Source of the DNA: Capnocytophaga sp. ARDL2
GTDB taxonomy: Bacteria > Bacteroidota > Bacteroidia > Flavobacteriales > Flavobacteriaceae
Assembly (NCBI RefSeq): GCF_041530365.1
Contig: NZ_CP168034.1
Location: 2,232,001-2,296,000, forward strand
Direction: 5' to 3'
DNA: 64,000 nt
The notes under the pieces were generated by a model. The model saw only the letters and a program-made list of their open reading frames with translations. It ran no database searches and had not been told where the DNA came from. Shown piece by piece: positions 9,412 to 18,494 of this stretch. The translations under genes were made by a program, and so were the position numbers. Every line of letters starts with the position of its first letter. Position 1 is the first letter of the stretch.

Positions 9412-10602
9412 TTATTTTCCGTAAACAGCCAAAGCAGCTTTCAAAATCTCTGCTGATTTTATCAAATCTTCTTTTTTCAAAACATACGCCAAGCGAACTT
9501 CCTGCTGACCTACATTTTTAGTAGAATAAAAACCTGCTGCTGGTGCTACCATTACCGTTTCTCCGTTCAAATCAAATGATTCTAATAACCATTTTGCAAA
9601 ATCTTCTGCATTTTCTACTGGCAATTTTGCGATACAGTAAAATGCTCCTTTTGGTTTTGATACTTCTACTCCATCGATTGAGTTTAACGCATTTACCAAT
9701 GTATCTCTTCGTTCTTTGTACTCTGTAATCACATCGTCAAAATACGATTGTGGCGTTTGTAAAGCTGCCTCTGATGCAATCTGTGCGTAAGTTGGTGGCG
9801 ATAATCTCGCTTGGGCAAATTTCATCGCTGTATTCATCAACTCTTTATTTTTTGATACAATACATCCAATACGAGCTCCACACATACTAAATCTCTTGGA
9901 TACAGAATCAATCATAATCGCATGTTGTGCAATGCTCTCTTCGTTCATCACTGAGAAATGTTGGAATCCGTCGTAAACAAATTCTCTATACACCTCGTCT
10001 GCAATCAAGAATAAATCATGTTTTTTCACCAATTCTGCCAACTGCTGAATTTCTTCTTTGCTGTACAAATATCCAGTAGGATTCCCTGGGTTACAAATCA
10101 AAATGGCTTTGGTTTTTGGTGTAATCAATTTTTCAAAATCGACAATGGCTGGTAAAGCAAATCCGTTTTCAATTCCAGACATTACTGGTACGATTTTCAC
10201 ACCATTTTGTGTTGAAAATCCATTGTAATTTGCATAAAACGGCTCTGGAATGATGATTTCATCGCCTTCGTCCATTGTAGAACCGATTGCAAAAATCAAG
10301 GCTTCTGAACCGCCTGTTGTGATGATAATATCTTCTTTGTTGATTGGCAAGCCTTGGTTTTGATAGTATTTCGCAAGGTTTTCTCTGTACGAATCAAATC
10401 CAGCTGAATGACTGTATTCCAATACTTCTACTGAAGCGTTTTTTACTGCTTCAATAGCTACTTCTGGTGTTTTGATGTCGGGTTGACCAATGTTTAAATG
10501 ATATACTTTATGTCCTTTTTGTTTTGCTATTTCCGCAAAAGGTACCAATTTTCTAATTGGTGATTCAGGCATATTTTGCCCTTTTACTGATACTTTTGGC
10601 AT
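9412..10602 (-). CDS. Class I/II PLP aminotransferase (aspartate aminotransferase-like)
   Basis: The product is a PLP-dependent transaminase of fold type I. The lysine that would bind PLP lies in SVSKRFSMCGARIG; upstream are NPGNPTGYLYS and ADEVYREFVYDG, which carry the cofactor-contacting N and D/Y residues. Starting at MPKVSVKGQNMPESPI (ATG at 10600-10602) gives 396 residues, the family length; an upstream in-frame start would add 25 residues overlapping the preceding gene. The gene lies 11 bases after the nitroreductase and shares its operon with purC upstream. Substrate specificity cannot be read from sequence; aspartate is the usual default. Confidence 0.9.
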   Translation of the reverse strand: MPKVSVKGQNMPESPIRKLVPFAEIAKQKGHKVYHLNIGQPDIKTPEVAIEAVKNASVEVLEYSHSAGFDSYRENLAKYYQNQGLPINKEDIIITTGGSEALIFAIGSTMDEGDEIIIPEPFYANYNGFSTQNGVKIVPVMSGIENGFALPAIVDFEKLITPKTKAILICNPGNPTGYLYSKEEIQQLAELVKKHDLFLIADEVYREFVYDGFQHFSVMNEESIAQHAIMIDSVSKRFSMCGARIGCIVSKNKELMNTAMKFAQARLSPPTYAQIASEAALQTPQSYFDDVITEYKERRDTLVNALNSIDGVEVSKPKGAFYCIAKLPVENAEDFAKWLLESFDLNGETVMVAPAAGFYSTKNVGQQEVRLAYVLKKEDLIKSAEILKAALAVYGK

Positions 10603-10613
10603 GGTTGTATTTT

Positions 10614-11246
10614 TTATTCTATAAATGTAAAAATATGTTCTGTGGATTTGCGTACTTTTTTCTGACCGTACTGCCAATCATTGTCGGCATCTTTGTATCC
10701 CAATGGCAACAACAATACAGTTTTTAATCGTTGCGTATCCAATCCTAATATTTCATCGACTTCTTTTGCGACAAATCCTTCCATCGGAATCGAATCTACT
10801 TTTTGTACGGCAGCTTCGCACAATGCCATTCCCAACGCAATGTATGCCTGACGAGCGGCGTGTTCTATTTGCTGTTCGACAGACAAACTCGACAACAATT
10901 TGATAACGCTGTTTTTATATCCGTCTGAAAATCCTTTGGGATGCTGGCGAACTTCCTCATACAAATCAAAATAATGATTGATGCGGTCTAAATCGTATCC
11001 ATTCCACACGGCAAAAACCAATACATGCGAACATTCTGTCAATTGCGATTGGTTGTAAGCTGCTTTTTGCAATTGTGCTTTTACCTTGGGATTGGAAACC
11101 ACAAAAACCTCAAAGGGCTGAAGACCCGATGAGGTTGGTGCTAATCGAATGGCTTCTAATATCGCTTGAATTTTTTCATTAGCCACCTCTTCTCGATTCA
11201 TCTTTTTGGTAGCGTATCGCCATTCTAAATCTGGAATGATCGACAT
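10614..11246 (-). CDS. Nitroreductase-family NAD(P)H oxidoreductase
   Basis: The 210-residue protein has the FMN-binding nitroreductase fold: an N-terminal RYATKKMNRE, then IRLAPTSSGLQPFEVFVV, and a C-terminal LLLPLGYKDADNDW. These families reduce nitro compounds, quinones or dihydropteridines at the expense of NAD(P)H using FMN in a cytoplasmic dimer. It is nine bases downstream of purC and 11 bases upstream of the aminotransferase, so it is probably cotranscribed with both. The true substrate is unknown. Confidence 0.9.
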   Translation of the reverse strand: MSIIPDLEWRYATKKMNREEVANEKIQAILEAIRLAPTSSGLQPFEVFVVSNPKVKAQLQKAAYNQSQLTECSHVLVFAVWNGYDLDRINHYFDLYEEVRQHPKGFSDGYKNSVIKLLSSLSVEQQIEHAARQAYIALGMALCEAAVQKVDSIPMEGFVAKEVDEILGLDTQRLKTVLLLPLGYKDADNDWQYGQKKVRKSTEHIFTFIE

Positions 11247-11255
11247 ATTTTTGTG

Positions 11256-12212
11256 TTATTTGTTATAAGTTGCTAAAAACGCATTTACATTTTTCTCGAT
11301 TCGCTCGTGAATATTTGACACATCGGCTTTTTCAAATTTTTCTCCTGAAATATTTTCGTACAATTCGATGTATCTATCCGAAACTGTTGCAATGTATTCG
11401 TCGGTCATTTCTGGAATTTGTTGTCCTTCTTTTCCTTGAAATCCGTTAGAAATCAACCATTGACGTACAAATTCTTTCGACAATTGTTTCTGAGCTTCGC
11501 CCTTGTCTTGTCTTTCTTGATACCCTTCGCTATAGAAATATCTCGATGAATCTGGAGTGTGAATCTCGTCTATCAATACGATTTTTCCGTCTTTTGTTTT
11601 TCCAAATTCGTATTTTGTATCCACCAAAATCAATCCGCGAGAGGCAGCGATTTCTGTTCCTCTTTGAAACAATGCTCTGGTGTATTTTTCCAAAATTTCA
11701 TAATCCTCTTTCGACACAATTCCCTTTGCCAAAATGTCTTCTCTCGAAATATCTTCGTCGTGAGTTCCCACCTCGGCTTTTGTCGATGGAGTGATGATAG
11801 GCTCTGGAAATTTATCGTTTTCTTTCATTCCCTCTGGCAAAGCTACTCCACACAATACGCGTTTTCCAGCAGCATACTCTCTGGCTGCGTGTCCTGACAA
11901 GTATCCACGGATAACCATTTCCACTTTGAAAGGTTCGCACAAATGCCCCACAGCTACATTTGGATCTGGAGTTGCCACCAACCAGTTAGGTACGATGTCT
12001 TCTGTCAATTGCATAAATTTCGTTGCAATTTGATTTAATATTTGTCCTTTGTAAGGAATTCCCTTAGGCATGATTACATCAAACGCAGATAATCTGTCGG
12101 TTGCAATCATTACCAATAAATCGTCGTTTATGTTATAAACTTCGCGTACTTTCCCTTTGTACAATGATTTTTGTCTTGGGAAATTGAAATTTGAGGAAGT
12201 AATTGTATTCAT
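11256..12212 (-). CDS. purC: Phosphoribosylaminoimidazole-succinocarboxamide synthase
   Basis: SAICAR synthase joins CAIR with aspartate using ATP in purine synthesis. Motifs include [27 protein letters not shown] near residue 20, [29 protein letters not shown] and the metal-binding [14 protein letters not shown]. The start [14 protein letters not shown] (ATG at 12210-12212) gives 318 residues, as in other Flavobacteriia; an upstream start would add only seven residues. It is first of three closely spaced minus-strand genes. No other pur gene is in the window. Confidence 0.95.
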   Translation of the reverse strand: MNTITSSNFNFPRQKSLYKGKVREVYNINDDLLVMIATDRLSAFDVIMPKGIPYKGQILNQIATKFMQLTEDIVPNWLVATPDPNVAVGHLCEPFKVEMVIRGYLSGHAAREYAAGKRVLCGVALPEGMKENDKFPEPIITPSTKAEVGTHDEDISREDILAKGIVSKEDYEILEKYTRALFQRGTEIAASRGLILVDTKYEFGKTKDGKIVLIDEIHTPDSSRYFYSEGYQERQDKGEAQKQLSKEFVRQWLISNGFQGKEGQQIPEMTDEYIATVSDRYIELYENISGEKFEKADVSNIHERIEKNVNAFLATYNK

Positions 12213-12300
12213 TATATTTTTTATTTTAACCACGAATTACACTAATTAACACAAATTATATACTTTGTGTAAAGTAAAGATAATTTACTAAACGCTCACA

Positions 12301-12358
12301 AACTTCTCAGAAGTTCATACAGGTTTTGTTATTAACTTCTGAGAAGTTGAAAACCTGT
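12301..12358. repeat. Interleaved palindromes downstream of the E1 gene
   Basis: Two 15-bp palindromes, AACTTCTCAGAAGTT (12301-12315) and AACTTCTGAGAAGTT (12334-12348), are interleaved with ACAGGTTTT (12319-12327) and its complement AAAACCTGT (12350-12358). The whole can fold in alternative ways. Confidence 0.8.
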
Positions 12359-12378
12359 AAACTTTAGCGTTTTGATAG

Positions 12379-12410
12379 AGTTTGACAAAGTTTTGAGACT
12401 TTGTCAAACT
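12379..12410 (-). terminator. Hairpin downstream of the E1 gene
   Basis: A perfect 12-bp stem (AGTTTGACAAAG with CTTTGTCAAACT) surrounds an 8-base loop, 34 bases beyond the stop codon of the minus-strand E1 gene. There is only a weak T run, so termination efficiency is uncertain. Confidence 0.55.
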
Positions 12411-12443
12411 TTAAAATACTATATATCTATTTGTTTAAAAAGA

Positions 12444-14411
12444 TTAATATTCCATCAACTGGATTAATGCTTGTTCAAATCGTTCTTTTGGCAAATATTG
12501 ATTTTCCAAATTTTTCATAAAAGGAATAGGCGATTCGATACTTCCTACTCTTTTTACGGGCGCATCTAAATATTCAAAACATTCTTCCATAATAAAAGCA
12601 GAAATATCACTTCCTACCCCACCGAAAAGAGTGTCTTCATGTAAAACAATTGCTTTTCCTGTTTTTTGCACCGATTTTTTTATGGCATCGTAATCCAAAG
12701 GTTGTAATGTTCGCAAATCTATCAAATCGGCTTTGATGTTTGGATGCTTAGCCAAGGTTTCCATTGCCCAATGTACACCAAATCCAAACGATATAATCGT
12801 TACTTGCTCACCTTCACGAATCAAACTCGCTTTTCCAAACGGCGTCGTATAATAGTTGGTCGGTACCTCGCCAGTTATCGAACGATACAAATTTTTATGC
12901 TCAAAAAACACCACTGGATTTGGGTCGTTGATAGCAGTATTCAACAATCCTTTGGCATCTGCTGGAAAAGCTGGGTACACCACTTTCAAACCTGGGGTTT
13001 TGGTAAACCACGCTTCATTGGTTTGCGAGTGGAAAGGTCCTGCACCTGAACCTGCACCTGATGGCATACGCACCACTACATCGGCTTTTTCGCCCCAACG
13101 GTAATGCTGTTTTGCCAAAAGATTGACAATAGGATTGAATCCCGTAGAAACGAAATCTGCAAATTGCATTTCTACAATTGCCTTAGAATTATTGGCAGAC
13201 AATCCCGCCGCAGTAGAAACAATGATACTTTCGCAAATTGGCGTATTTCTCACGCGTTCTTTACCAAATTTATCCACAAAACCTTCGGTAACTTTAAACG
13301 CTCCTCCGTATTCTGCAATATCTTGTCCCATGATTACCAAATTGTTGTGGCGTTCCATAGATTGCGACAATCCTTGCGTAATGGCATCGATAAAACGGAT
13401 TTTTTCTGTAGTTTCTTTCGCTGGAAAATCCTCAAATTGATACGGAGCATACACATCGTTGAGTTCGCCTTCGTAAGTTGGCACGATGTCTTCCTCTGCT
13501 ATGGCTTGTTTCCAATCGGTATCAATCCACGCTTTCAATTCTTTGGTAATTTCCTCTTTTTCGTATGGAGACAACCAATTTTTCTCTTCCAAGAATTTTT
13601 CATAACGAAGAATTGGGTCTTTTTCTTTCCACAAATCAAACAATTCTTGCGGAACATATTTAGTACCACTCGCTTCTTCGTGTCCTCTCATGCGGAAAGT
13701 TTTCATTTCAATCAACACAGGACGAGGATTTTTACGCATACTTTCGGCAATTTCGTTCAATTTTGTAACCACTTCTACAAAATCGTTTCCATCCAAAATA
13801 TGACTTTCTATGCCATAACCAACACCTCTATCGGCAAGGTTTTCGCATTTATATTGTTCGTTTACAGGAGTTGACAAACCATATCCGTTGTTTTCGATAA
13901 TAAACAATACAGGCAAATTCCACACAGAAGCCACATTCAAAGCTTCGTGAAAATCCCCCTCCGAAGTTGCCCCTTCGCCTGTAAAAACAGCTGTAATTTT
14001 TTCTTCCTTTCTCAGTTTATGAGCCAACGCAATACCATCAGCCACTCCCAATTGAGGACCTAAATGCGAAATCATACCCAAGATTTTATATTCTTGCGTA
14101 CCAAAGTGAAACGAGCGATCACGACCTTTTGTAAAGCCCGACGCCTTTCCTTGCCACTGAGCAAATAATCTGTGTAATGGAATTTCGCGTGTGGTAAACA
14201 CTCCTAAGTTTCGGTGCATTGGCAACACATATTCGTCTTGGTGCAAAACAGAAGTAACCCCCACAGCAATAGCCTCTTGACCAATTCCAGAGAACCACTT
14301 CGACACCTTTCCTTGACGAATTAAAATCAACATTTTTTCCTCTATCAAACGAGGTAAAATCAATCTTCTATAAAGTTGTAACGCTTGTTGTTTTTCTTGA
14401 AAAAAATTCAT
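12444..14411 (-). CDS. Fused alpha/beta 2-oxoacid dehydrogenase E1 (branched-chain type)
   Basis: The 655-residue protein joins the E1 alpha and E1 beta subunits that are separate in most bacteria. The alpha half (about 1-320) has the thiamin diphosphate motif GEGATSEGDFHEALN...IIENNGYG and RMRGHEEASG. The beta half (about 335-655) starts IRFIDAITQGLSQSMERHNN and contains MGQDIAEYGGAFKVTEG. This fusion is characteristic of Bacteroidota and is usually assigned to 2-oxoisovalerate dehydrogenase, which oxidatively decarboxylates branched-chain 2-oxoacids together with E2 and E3. Neither E2 nor E3 is in the window. It is divergent from the HMA-domain gene. Confidence 0.88.
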   Translation of the reverse strand: MNFFQEKQQALQLYRRLILPRLIEEKMLILIRQGKVSKWFSGIGQEAIAVGVTSVLHQDEYVLPMHRNLGVFTTREIPLHRLFAQWQGKASGFTKGRDRSFHFGTQEYKILGMISHLGPQLGVADGIALAHKLRKEEKITAVFTGEGATSEGDFHEALNVASVWNLPVLFIIENNGYGLSTPVNEQYKCENLADRGVGYGIESHILDGNDFVEVVTKLNEIAESMRKNPRPVLIEMKTFRMRGHEEASGTKYVPQELFDLWKEKDPILRYEKFLEEKNWLSPYEKEEITKELKAWIDTDWKQAIAEEDIVPTYEGELNDVYAPYQFEDFPAKETTEKIRFIDAITQGLSQSMERHNNLVIMGQDIAEYGGAFKVTEGFVDKFGKERVRNTPICESIIVSTAAGLSANNSKAIVEMQFADFVSTGFNPIVNLLAKQHYRWGEKADVVVRMPSGAGSGAGPFHSQTNEAWFTKTPGLKVVYPAFPADAKGLLNTAINDPNPVVFFEHKNLYRSITGEVPTNYYTTPFGKASLIREGEQVTIISFGFGVHWAMETLAKHPNIKADLIDLRTLQPLDYDAIKKSVQKTGKAIVLHEDTLFGGVGSDISAFIMEECFEYLDAPVKRVGSIESPIPFMKNLENQYLPKERFEQALIQLMEY

Positions 14412-14499
14412 TGTTTCTAAAGTACTTTTTACAGCCGATAAAGGTACAACATTTTATTAAAATATTCGTACCTTTGTAAAACAAATTAATATGTAAACC

Positions 14500-14706
14500 A
14501 TGAACAAAACTCATTTCAAAACCAACCTCAACTGTAGTGGTTGCATTTCTAAAGTGCAAAATGATTTAGATGCTCTATTAGGGAAAGATAATTGGAAAGT
14601 TGACACAGAACATTCAGATAAAATTTTGACTGTTTTTTCTGACATATCTACTGAAAAAGTAGAAGAAATAGTAAAAAGTAAAGGATTTTTGATTGAAAAA
14701 ATATAA
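14500..14706 (+). CDS. Small heavy-metal-associated (HMA) domain protein
   Basis: The 68 residues form a single HMA domain with the metal-binding pair C12-S-G-C15 in NLNCSGCISKV and the later hydrophobic turn KSKGFLIEKI. Such proteins are cytoplasmic Cu(I) or other soft-metal chaperones, or free-standing versions of P-type ATPase N-domains. No ATPase or metal regulator lies beside it; the neighbours are the divergent E1 gene and ndk. A TACCTTTG box at 14469-14476 could be its -7 element. The metal cannot be told from sequence. Confidence 0.88.
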   Translation: MNKTHFKTNLNCSGCISKVQNDLDALLGKDNWKVDTEHSDKILTVFSDISTEKVEEIVKSKGFLIEKI

Positions 14707-14754
14707 TTCGTATAAAAATTCAACGATTATCTTACAACCAAATAAAAAATAACG

Positions 14755-14762
14755 TACTTTTG
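14755..14762 (+). promoter_or_regulatory. Probable -7 element of ndk
   Basis: TACTTTTG matches the Bacteroidota TAnnTTTG element and ends 16 bases before the ndk ATG. No convincing -33 TTTG is visible. Confidence 0.4.
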
Positions 14763-14778
14763 CAAAAAATTAAATAAA

Positions 14779-15198
14779 ATGGCAACTAACAGAACATTTA
14801 CAATGATCAAGCCTGACGCTGTAGAAGCTGGGCATATCGGAGGAATCATCAACATGATTACAGAAGCTGGATTTAAAATTGTTTCAATGAAATTGACTCA
14901 ATTGACTGTAGCTGACGCACAAAAGTTTTATGCAGTACACGCTGAAAGACCTTTCTACGGTGAATTGGTAGAATTTATGTCAAGAGGTCCTATCGTTGCA
15001 GCTATCTTGGAAAAAGACAACGCTGTAGAAGATTTCCGTACTTTGATTGGTGCTACAAACCCTGCGGAAGCTGCTGAGGGTACTATCCGTAAAAAATATG
15101 CAAAATCTATCGGAGAAAACGCTGTTCACGGTTCTGACTCTGATGAAAATGCTGCAATCGAATCTGCTTTCCACTTTGCTGGTAGAGAACAATTCTAA
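14779..15198 (+). CDS. ndk: Nucleoside diphosphate kinase
   Basis: NDK balances nucleoside di- and triphosphates by ping-pong phosphotransfer through an active-site histidine, here in [10 protein letters not shown] near residue 115. The N-terminus [18 protein letters not shown] and the block [20 protein letters not shown] are standard. Its 139 residues are the usual length. It has its own probable promoter and a strong terminator, so it is likely monocistronic. Its last 92 bases overlap, on the opposite strand, the 3' end of a possible membrane-protein gene. Confidence 0.96.
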   Translation: MATNRTFTMIKPDAVEAGHIGGIINMITEAGFKIVSMKLTQLTVADAQKFYAVHAERPFYGELVEFMSRGPIVAAILEKDNAVEDFRTLIGATNPAEAAEGTIRKKYAKSIGENAVHGSDSDENAAIESAFHFAGREQF

Positions 15199-15475
15199 TC
15201 ATTGCATTTATAAAAAACAAAGGCTGTCCTTTGCAGGACAGCCTTATTTTTTTATCTCTTCTTAAACATTTTAGCATAAATGCTACTACAGCTACTCCTA
15301 AATTGATTTGCAATAAAATCAAATAATTACTTTTATCTTTTATCAATAGAAAACTCAAAATGGTTGCAATAATTATCAATAGTGGTAAAATGATGATTTT
15401 CCTTTGAAATAAAATCACATATCCTCGTATTATCAATAGTGTACATACTATCAAAAAAGTATAAAACATCCACAT
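15107..15475 (-). CDS. Possible small membrane protein, 3' end antisense to ndk
   Basis: An ATG at 15473-15475, five bases after the ABC exporter stop, opens a frame of 122 codons. The first 70 residues contain about three hydrophobic helices ([53 protein letters not shown]) and look like a genuine membrane protein. The last 45 run through the ndk terminator and antisense to ndk and look like chance translation. A native stop may have been lost, or the reading is fortuitous. I do not recognise a family. Confidence 0.4.
   Translation of the reverse strand: MWMFYTFLIVCTLLIIRGYVILFQRKIIILPLLIIIATILSFLLIKDKSNYLILLQINLGVAVVAFMLKCLRRDKKIRLSCKGQPLFFINAMIRIVLYQQSGKQIRLQHFHQSQNREQRFLR
15220..15250 (+). 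terminator. Rho-independent terminator of ndk
   Basis: The arms AAGGCTGTCC (15220-15229) and GGACAGCCTT (15236-15245) pair perfectly around a 6-base loop, followed by a T-rich stretch. Confidence 0.9.
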
Positions 15476-15479
15476 TTCC

Positions 15480-17225
15480 CTACTCCTCTAGCGCATATTG
15501 TGCTTCGTGCAATTGATAATAATAGCCTTTTTGAGCAATCAGTTCGTCGTGATTTCCCTGTTCTACTACTTTTCCGCCGTGCATTACCAAAATAATATCG
15601 GCGTGAACAATCGTTGCCAATCGGTGGGCAATAATAATCGAAGTTCGTCCTTTGGTAATTACATTTAATGCTTTCTGTATCAATTCTTCCGAATGGGTAT
15701 CGATACTCGAAGTAGCCTCGTCCAGCACCAAAATACTCGGATTACTAATATAGGCTCTCAAAAATGCAATCAACTGTCGCTGACCTGTGGATAGCATAGC
15801 TCCGCGTTCTTTTACCACATAATCAAATCCTTCTGGCAAACTATTGATAAAACTATCAATGCCAATTTGCTGAGCCGCCGTTTGTACTTGCTCTTTGGTA
15901 ATGGCTGGATTGTACAAGGCTATATTGTTGAAAATGGTATCGTTGAACATAAATACATCTTGTAAAACCACTGAAATTTGTTTTCGCAAACTTTCCAATG
16001 TATAATCGTTGATGTTCTGATTGTCGATGCGAATTTCTCCTCCTTGTATATCGTAAAATCTATTCAACAAATTGACAATCGTCGATTTTCCTGCTCCCGA
16101 AGCTCCTACAATTGCTACGGTTTTTCCTTTTGGAATGGTCAAATTGAGGTTATTGAGTACTTTTTCGCCTTCTTTGTAACCAAAAACTACATTTTTCAAC
16201 TGAATATCTCCTTCAAAATCAGGGGCATCAATCGTGCCTTGTGGCTGTGTATGTTCGTCTTTGTTTAAAATTTCAAATACGCGTTCAGCTGCAATGATTC
16301 CCATTTGCATGACATTGAATTTGTCAGCAATTTGTCGCAAGGGATTAAACAACATCGAAATCATCATCGTATAGGCAAACAAATCTCCCGTTGTGGTGAG
16401 TCCGTCGAATTGTAAAATGCTAAATCCCCCGTAAATAATCACACACCCCAAAGTAATCGACGATAAAATATCGGCTACAGGAAAGAAAATCGAATTGTAC
16501 AAAATATTCTTTTGCCAAGCGTCGTTGTGCTTTTTGTTGATTTCTTTAAACTTTTGATAATCTGCTTCTTCCTGTGCAAACAACTGTACTACTTGTATCC
16601 CCGTTAATCGCTCTTGAATGTAGGTATTGAGATTGGCTACCTGTGTGCGAACTTCCTCAAAAGCGACTTTCATTTTTTGTTGAAAAACACGAGTGGCATA
16701 AAGCAAAACAGGCATAAAAATCACCACGATAATGGTCAATTTCGAATTCATATACAACATCATAATCAGGATAATCAGCATACGCAGGGCATCGGCAATA
16801 ATCATAAACAATCCTTGACTGAAGATACTTGATATGTTTTCTATATCAGAAATATTTCTGGTGATGAGTTTTCCTACGGCTTCGTTGTCGAAATATTTTT
16901 GATAAAAGCCCATTAACTTATCAAACAATTGTCGGCGAATATCTCGTATAATATTCTGTCCCAACCAGTTGGAAGTATAGGTAAACAAAAACTGACCTAC
17001 AACCTCAACCACTAAAACCACAACCATCAACACTGAATACCAAAACAATCCGTCGAGGTCTTTGGTTTCGATATACGAATCTATCACATTTTTGACCATA
17101 TACGGTCTGATGGCACCGAAAATAGATAATGCCAACAAACTCAAGACCACCGCCAAAATTTTATTTTTGTATGGCAAGGCGTAGTCAAAAACTTGCTTGA
17201 GGGTTTTTATGGTGAGAGTTTTCAT
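15480..17225 (-). CDS. ABC exporter, MsbA-like permease/ATPase
   Basis: This is a half-size ABC exporter: an N-terminal six-helix permease domain (about residues 20-320) fused to an ATPase domain (about 340-575). The Walker A is GASGAGKST, the signature is LSTGQRQ and Walker B is ILVLDEATSSID, followed by the IIIAHRLATI switch. At 581 residues it matches the MsbA/lipid-exporter and multidrug branch; it would act as a dimer in the inner membrane. Substrate is unknown, though lipid A precursor is a reasonable guess. The truA gene lies upstream on the same strand across a 247-base repeat-rich gap. Confidence 0.9.
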   Translation of the reverse strand: MKTLTIKTLKQVFDYALPYKNKILAVVLSLLALSIFGAIRPYMVKNVIDSYIETKDLDGLFWYSVLMVVVLVVEVVGQFLFTYTSNWLGQNIIRDIRRQLFDKLMGFYQKYFDNEAVGKLITRNISDIENISSIFSQGLFMIIADALRMLIILIMMLYMNSKLTIIVVIFMPVLLYATRVFQQKMKVAFEEVRTQVANLNTYIQERLTGIQVVQLFAQEEADYQKFKEINKKHNDAWQKNILYNSIFFPVADILSSITLGCVIIYGGFSILQFDGLTTTGDLFAYTMMISMLFNPLRQIADKFNVMQMGIIAAERVFEILNKDEHTQPQGTIDAPDFEGDIQLKNVVFGYKEGEKVLNNLNLTIPKGKTVAIVGASGAGKSTIVNLLNRFYDIQGGEIRIDNQNINDYTLESLRKQISVVLQDVFMFNDTIFNNIALYNPAITKEQVQTAAQQIGIDSFINSLPEGFDYVVKERGAMLSTGQRQLIAFLRAYISNPSILVLDEATSSIDTHSEELIQKALNVITKGRTSIIIAHRLATIVHADIILVMHGGKVVEQGNHDELIAQKGYYYQLHEAQYALEE

Positions 17226-17250
17226 TTTTTTGAATTATTATTTAATTTAC

Positions 17251-17272
17251 AGGACAAATAATATTTTATCCT
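17251..17272. repeat. Short palindromic repeat (GGACAAA...TTTTATCC type)
   Basis: AGGACAAAT-AATA-TTTTATCCT is an imperfect palindrome of the same family as the one at 17438-17465 and the pair at 26863-26913. It lies in the truA-ABC gap. Confidence 0.5.
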
Positions 17273-17292
17273 TACACATTTTTTTATCTTTT

Positions 17293-17329
17293 ACCACATA
17301 AACACATAGTTTTTTTACCTCGGAGAACC
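17293..17329. repeat. Dispersed repeat ACCACATAAACACATAG, copy 1
   Basis: ACCACATAAACACATAG followed by a T run and ACC..GAGAACC recurs at 60257-60293 and, more diverged, at 63439-63472. All three copies are intergenic. Confidence 0.6.
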
Positions 17330-17437
17330 AAAGGCACTTCGCTTTTTATAGAAAACAGAAACGCTTCGTTTTAAAAAGAAAACATAGACTGTTGTGTATA
17401 TTTCAGGGTAAAAAATATTTTAAAAATAATATCATCT

Positions 17438-17465
17438 GTAAGGACAAAAAATATTTTGTCCCTAC
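17438..17465. repeat. Short palindromic repeat (GGACAAAA/TTTTGTCC)
   Basis: GTAAGGACAAAA and TTTTGTCCCTAC flank a 4-base centre, giving a near-perfect 28-bp palindrome eight bases beyond the truA stop codon. A half-copy (AGGGTAAAAAATATTTT) lies at about 17405. Confidence 0.65.
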
Positions 17466-17472
17466 GGTTGGA

Positions 17473-18219
17473 TTATGGAATATACGGATATTTCACATCA
17501 ATCAAATACAAACCGTGGGCGGGTACTGAAAAACCTGCTTTTCCTCGGTTTTTGCTTTGGATAATGTGGTGCATATCTTCGGGCTGTAATTTTCCCATAC
17601 CAATATTTATCAATGTTCCTACGATAGCTCTGACCATATTTCGCAAAAAACGATTGGCTGAAATGGTAAATATCAATCGGTCGTTTTCTTGTTTCCAATA
17701 GGCTTGGTAAATTTCGCAATTGAAGGTAAAAACATCAGTATGTGTTTTACTAAAACATTCAAAATCTGTGTAGTCCAATAAGATTTTCGCTGCTCGATTC
17801 ATAGCTTCAATATCCAACGAATGAAAATGATAACAGCTCAAGTCTTTGAGAAAACTGTTTTTGAAAGTGTGTATGTGATATTCGTAGGTTCGCTCGGTGG
17901 CGTCAAATCGTGCGTGTGCATCTGCTGCGACTTCAAATATTTTGTAAACCGTAATGTCTTCTGGTAAAAACGAATTGATTTTCTTTATACATTTAACATC
18001 TGTAACCTCTAAGTCATCTTTTTCCAAATCGAAATGTGCATACATTTTTGTTGCGTGTACACCTGCATCGGTACGCCCTGCTCCTACTATTTCAAAGGAC
18101 TCACGAAAAAGCGTGTTGAGACAGTACGTCAGAGTTTCCTGCACACTACTCGCATTGGGTTGCACTTGCCAACCGTGGTATTTTGTGCCGTTGTAGGCAA
18201 ATTGTATGAAATATCGCAT
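17473..18219 (-). CDS. truA: tRNA pseudouridine(38-40) synthase
   Basis: TruA isomerises uridines 38-40 in the tRNA anticodon arm. The catalytic aspartate is in GAGRTDAGVHA (about D52), and RYFIQFAYNGTKYHGWQ at the start and RFLRNMVRAIVGTLI near residue 195 are characteristic. The 248 residues match the family. Adjacent gaps on both sides hold dispersed repeats. Confidence 0.95.
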   Translation of the reverse strand: MRYFIQFAYNGTKYHGWQVQPNASSVQETLTYCLNTLFRESFEIVGAGRTDAGVHATKMYAHFDLEKDDLEVTDVKCIKKINSFLPEDITVYKIFEVAADAHARFDATERTYEYHIHTFKNSFLKDLSCYHFHSLDIEAMNRAAKILLDYTDFECFSKTHTDVFTFNCEIYQAYWKQENDRLIFTISANRFLRNMVRAIVGTLINIGMGKLQPEDMHHIIQSKNRGKAGFSVPAHGLYLIDVKYPYIP

Positions 18220-18407
18220 TTTTTTTAGTTAGCCACGAATTACACAAATTATCATAAATTATTTAGCATGAATATTACATTTGATATGCATTATGTAGCC
18301 CATATTAAAAAGGACAGGTATTTGTAAAATGTATTCTGTAATTTATGGGACAATTATTTACATATTTCATCACAATGAAAAAATTGCACAATGAAATTGA
18401 AAAACAT

Positions 18408-18483
18408 TAAACTGGGTAACAATTAGCATTATACAATAACCTGTCCCGAGAGATTCGGACTACAGAAATACATTATACAATAT
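18408..18483. repeat. Dispersed intergenic repeat, copy 2
   Basis: This segment matches 3715-3786 (AAACTGGGTAACAATTAGCA..., CCGAGAGATTCGGACTACAG...). Upstream at 18231-18262 is CCACGAATTACACAAATTA, a second small repeat also seen at about 12229-12255. The rest of the 275-base truA-pyrD gap holds nothing I recognise. Confidence 0.7.
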
Positions 18484-18494
18484 TTCACGGAACA

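Noticed and set aside
12301..12410. Replication origin suggested by clustered palindromes
   Set aside because: No DnaA-box cluster, no dnaA or gidA nearby, and the site is a simple 3' intergenic gap.
13104..13874. 256-codon plus-strand reading frame
   Set aside because: It lies wholly antisense to the fused E1 gene and its protein has no plausible domain.
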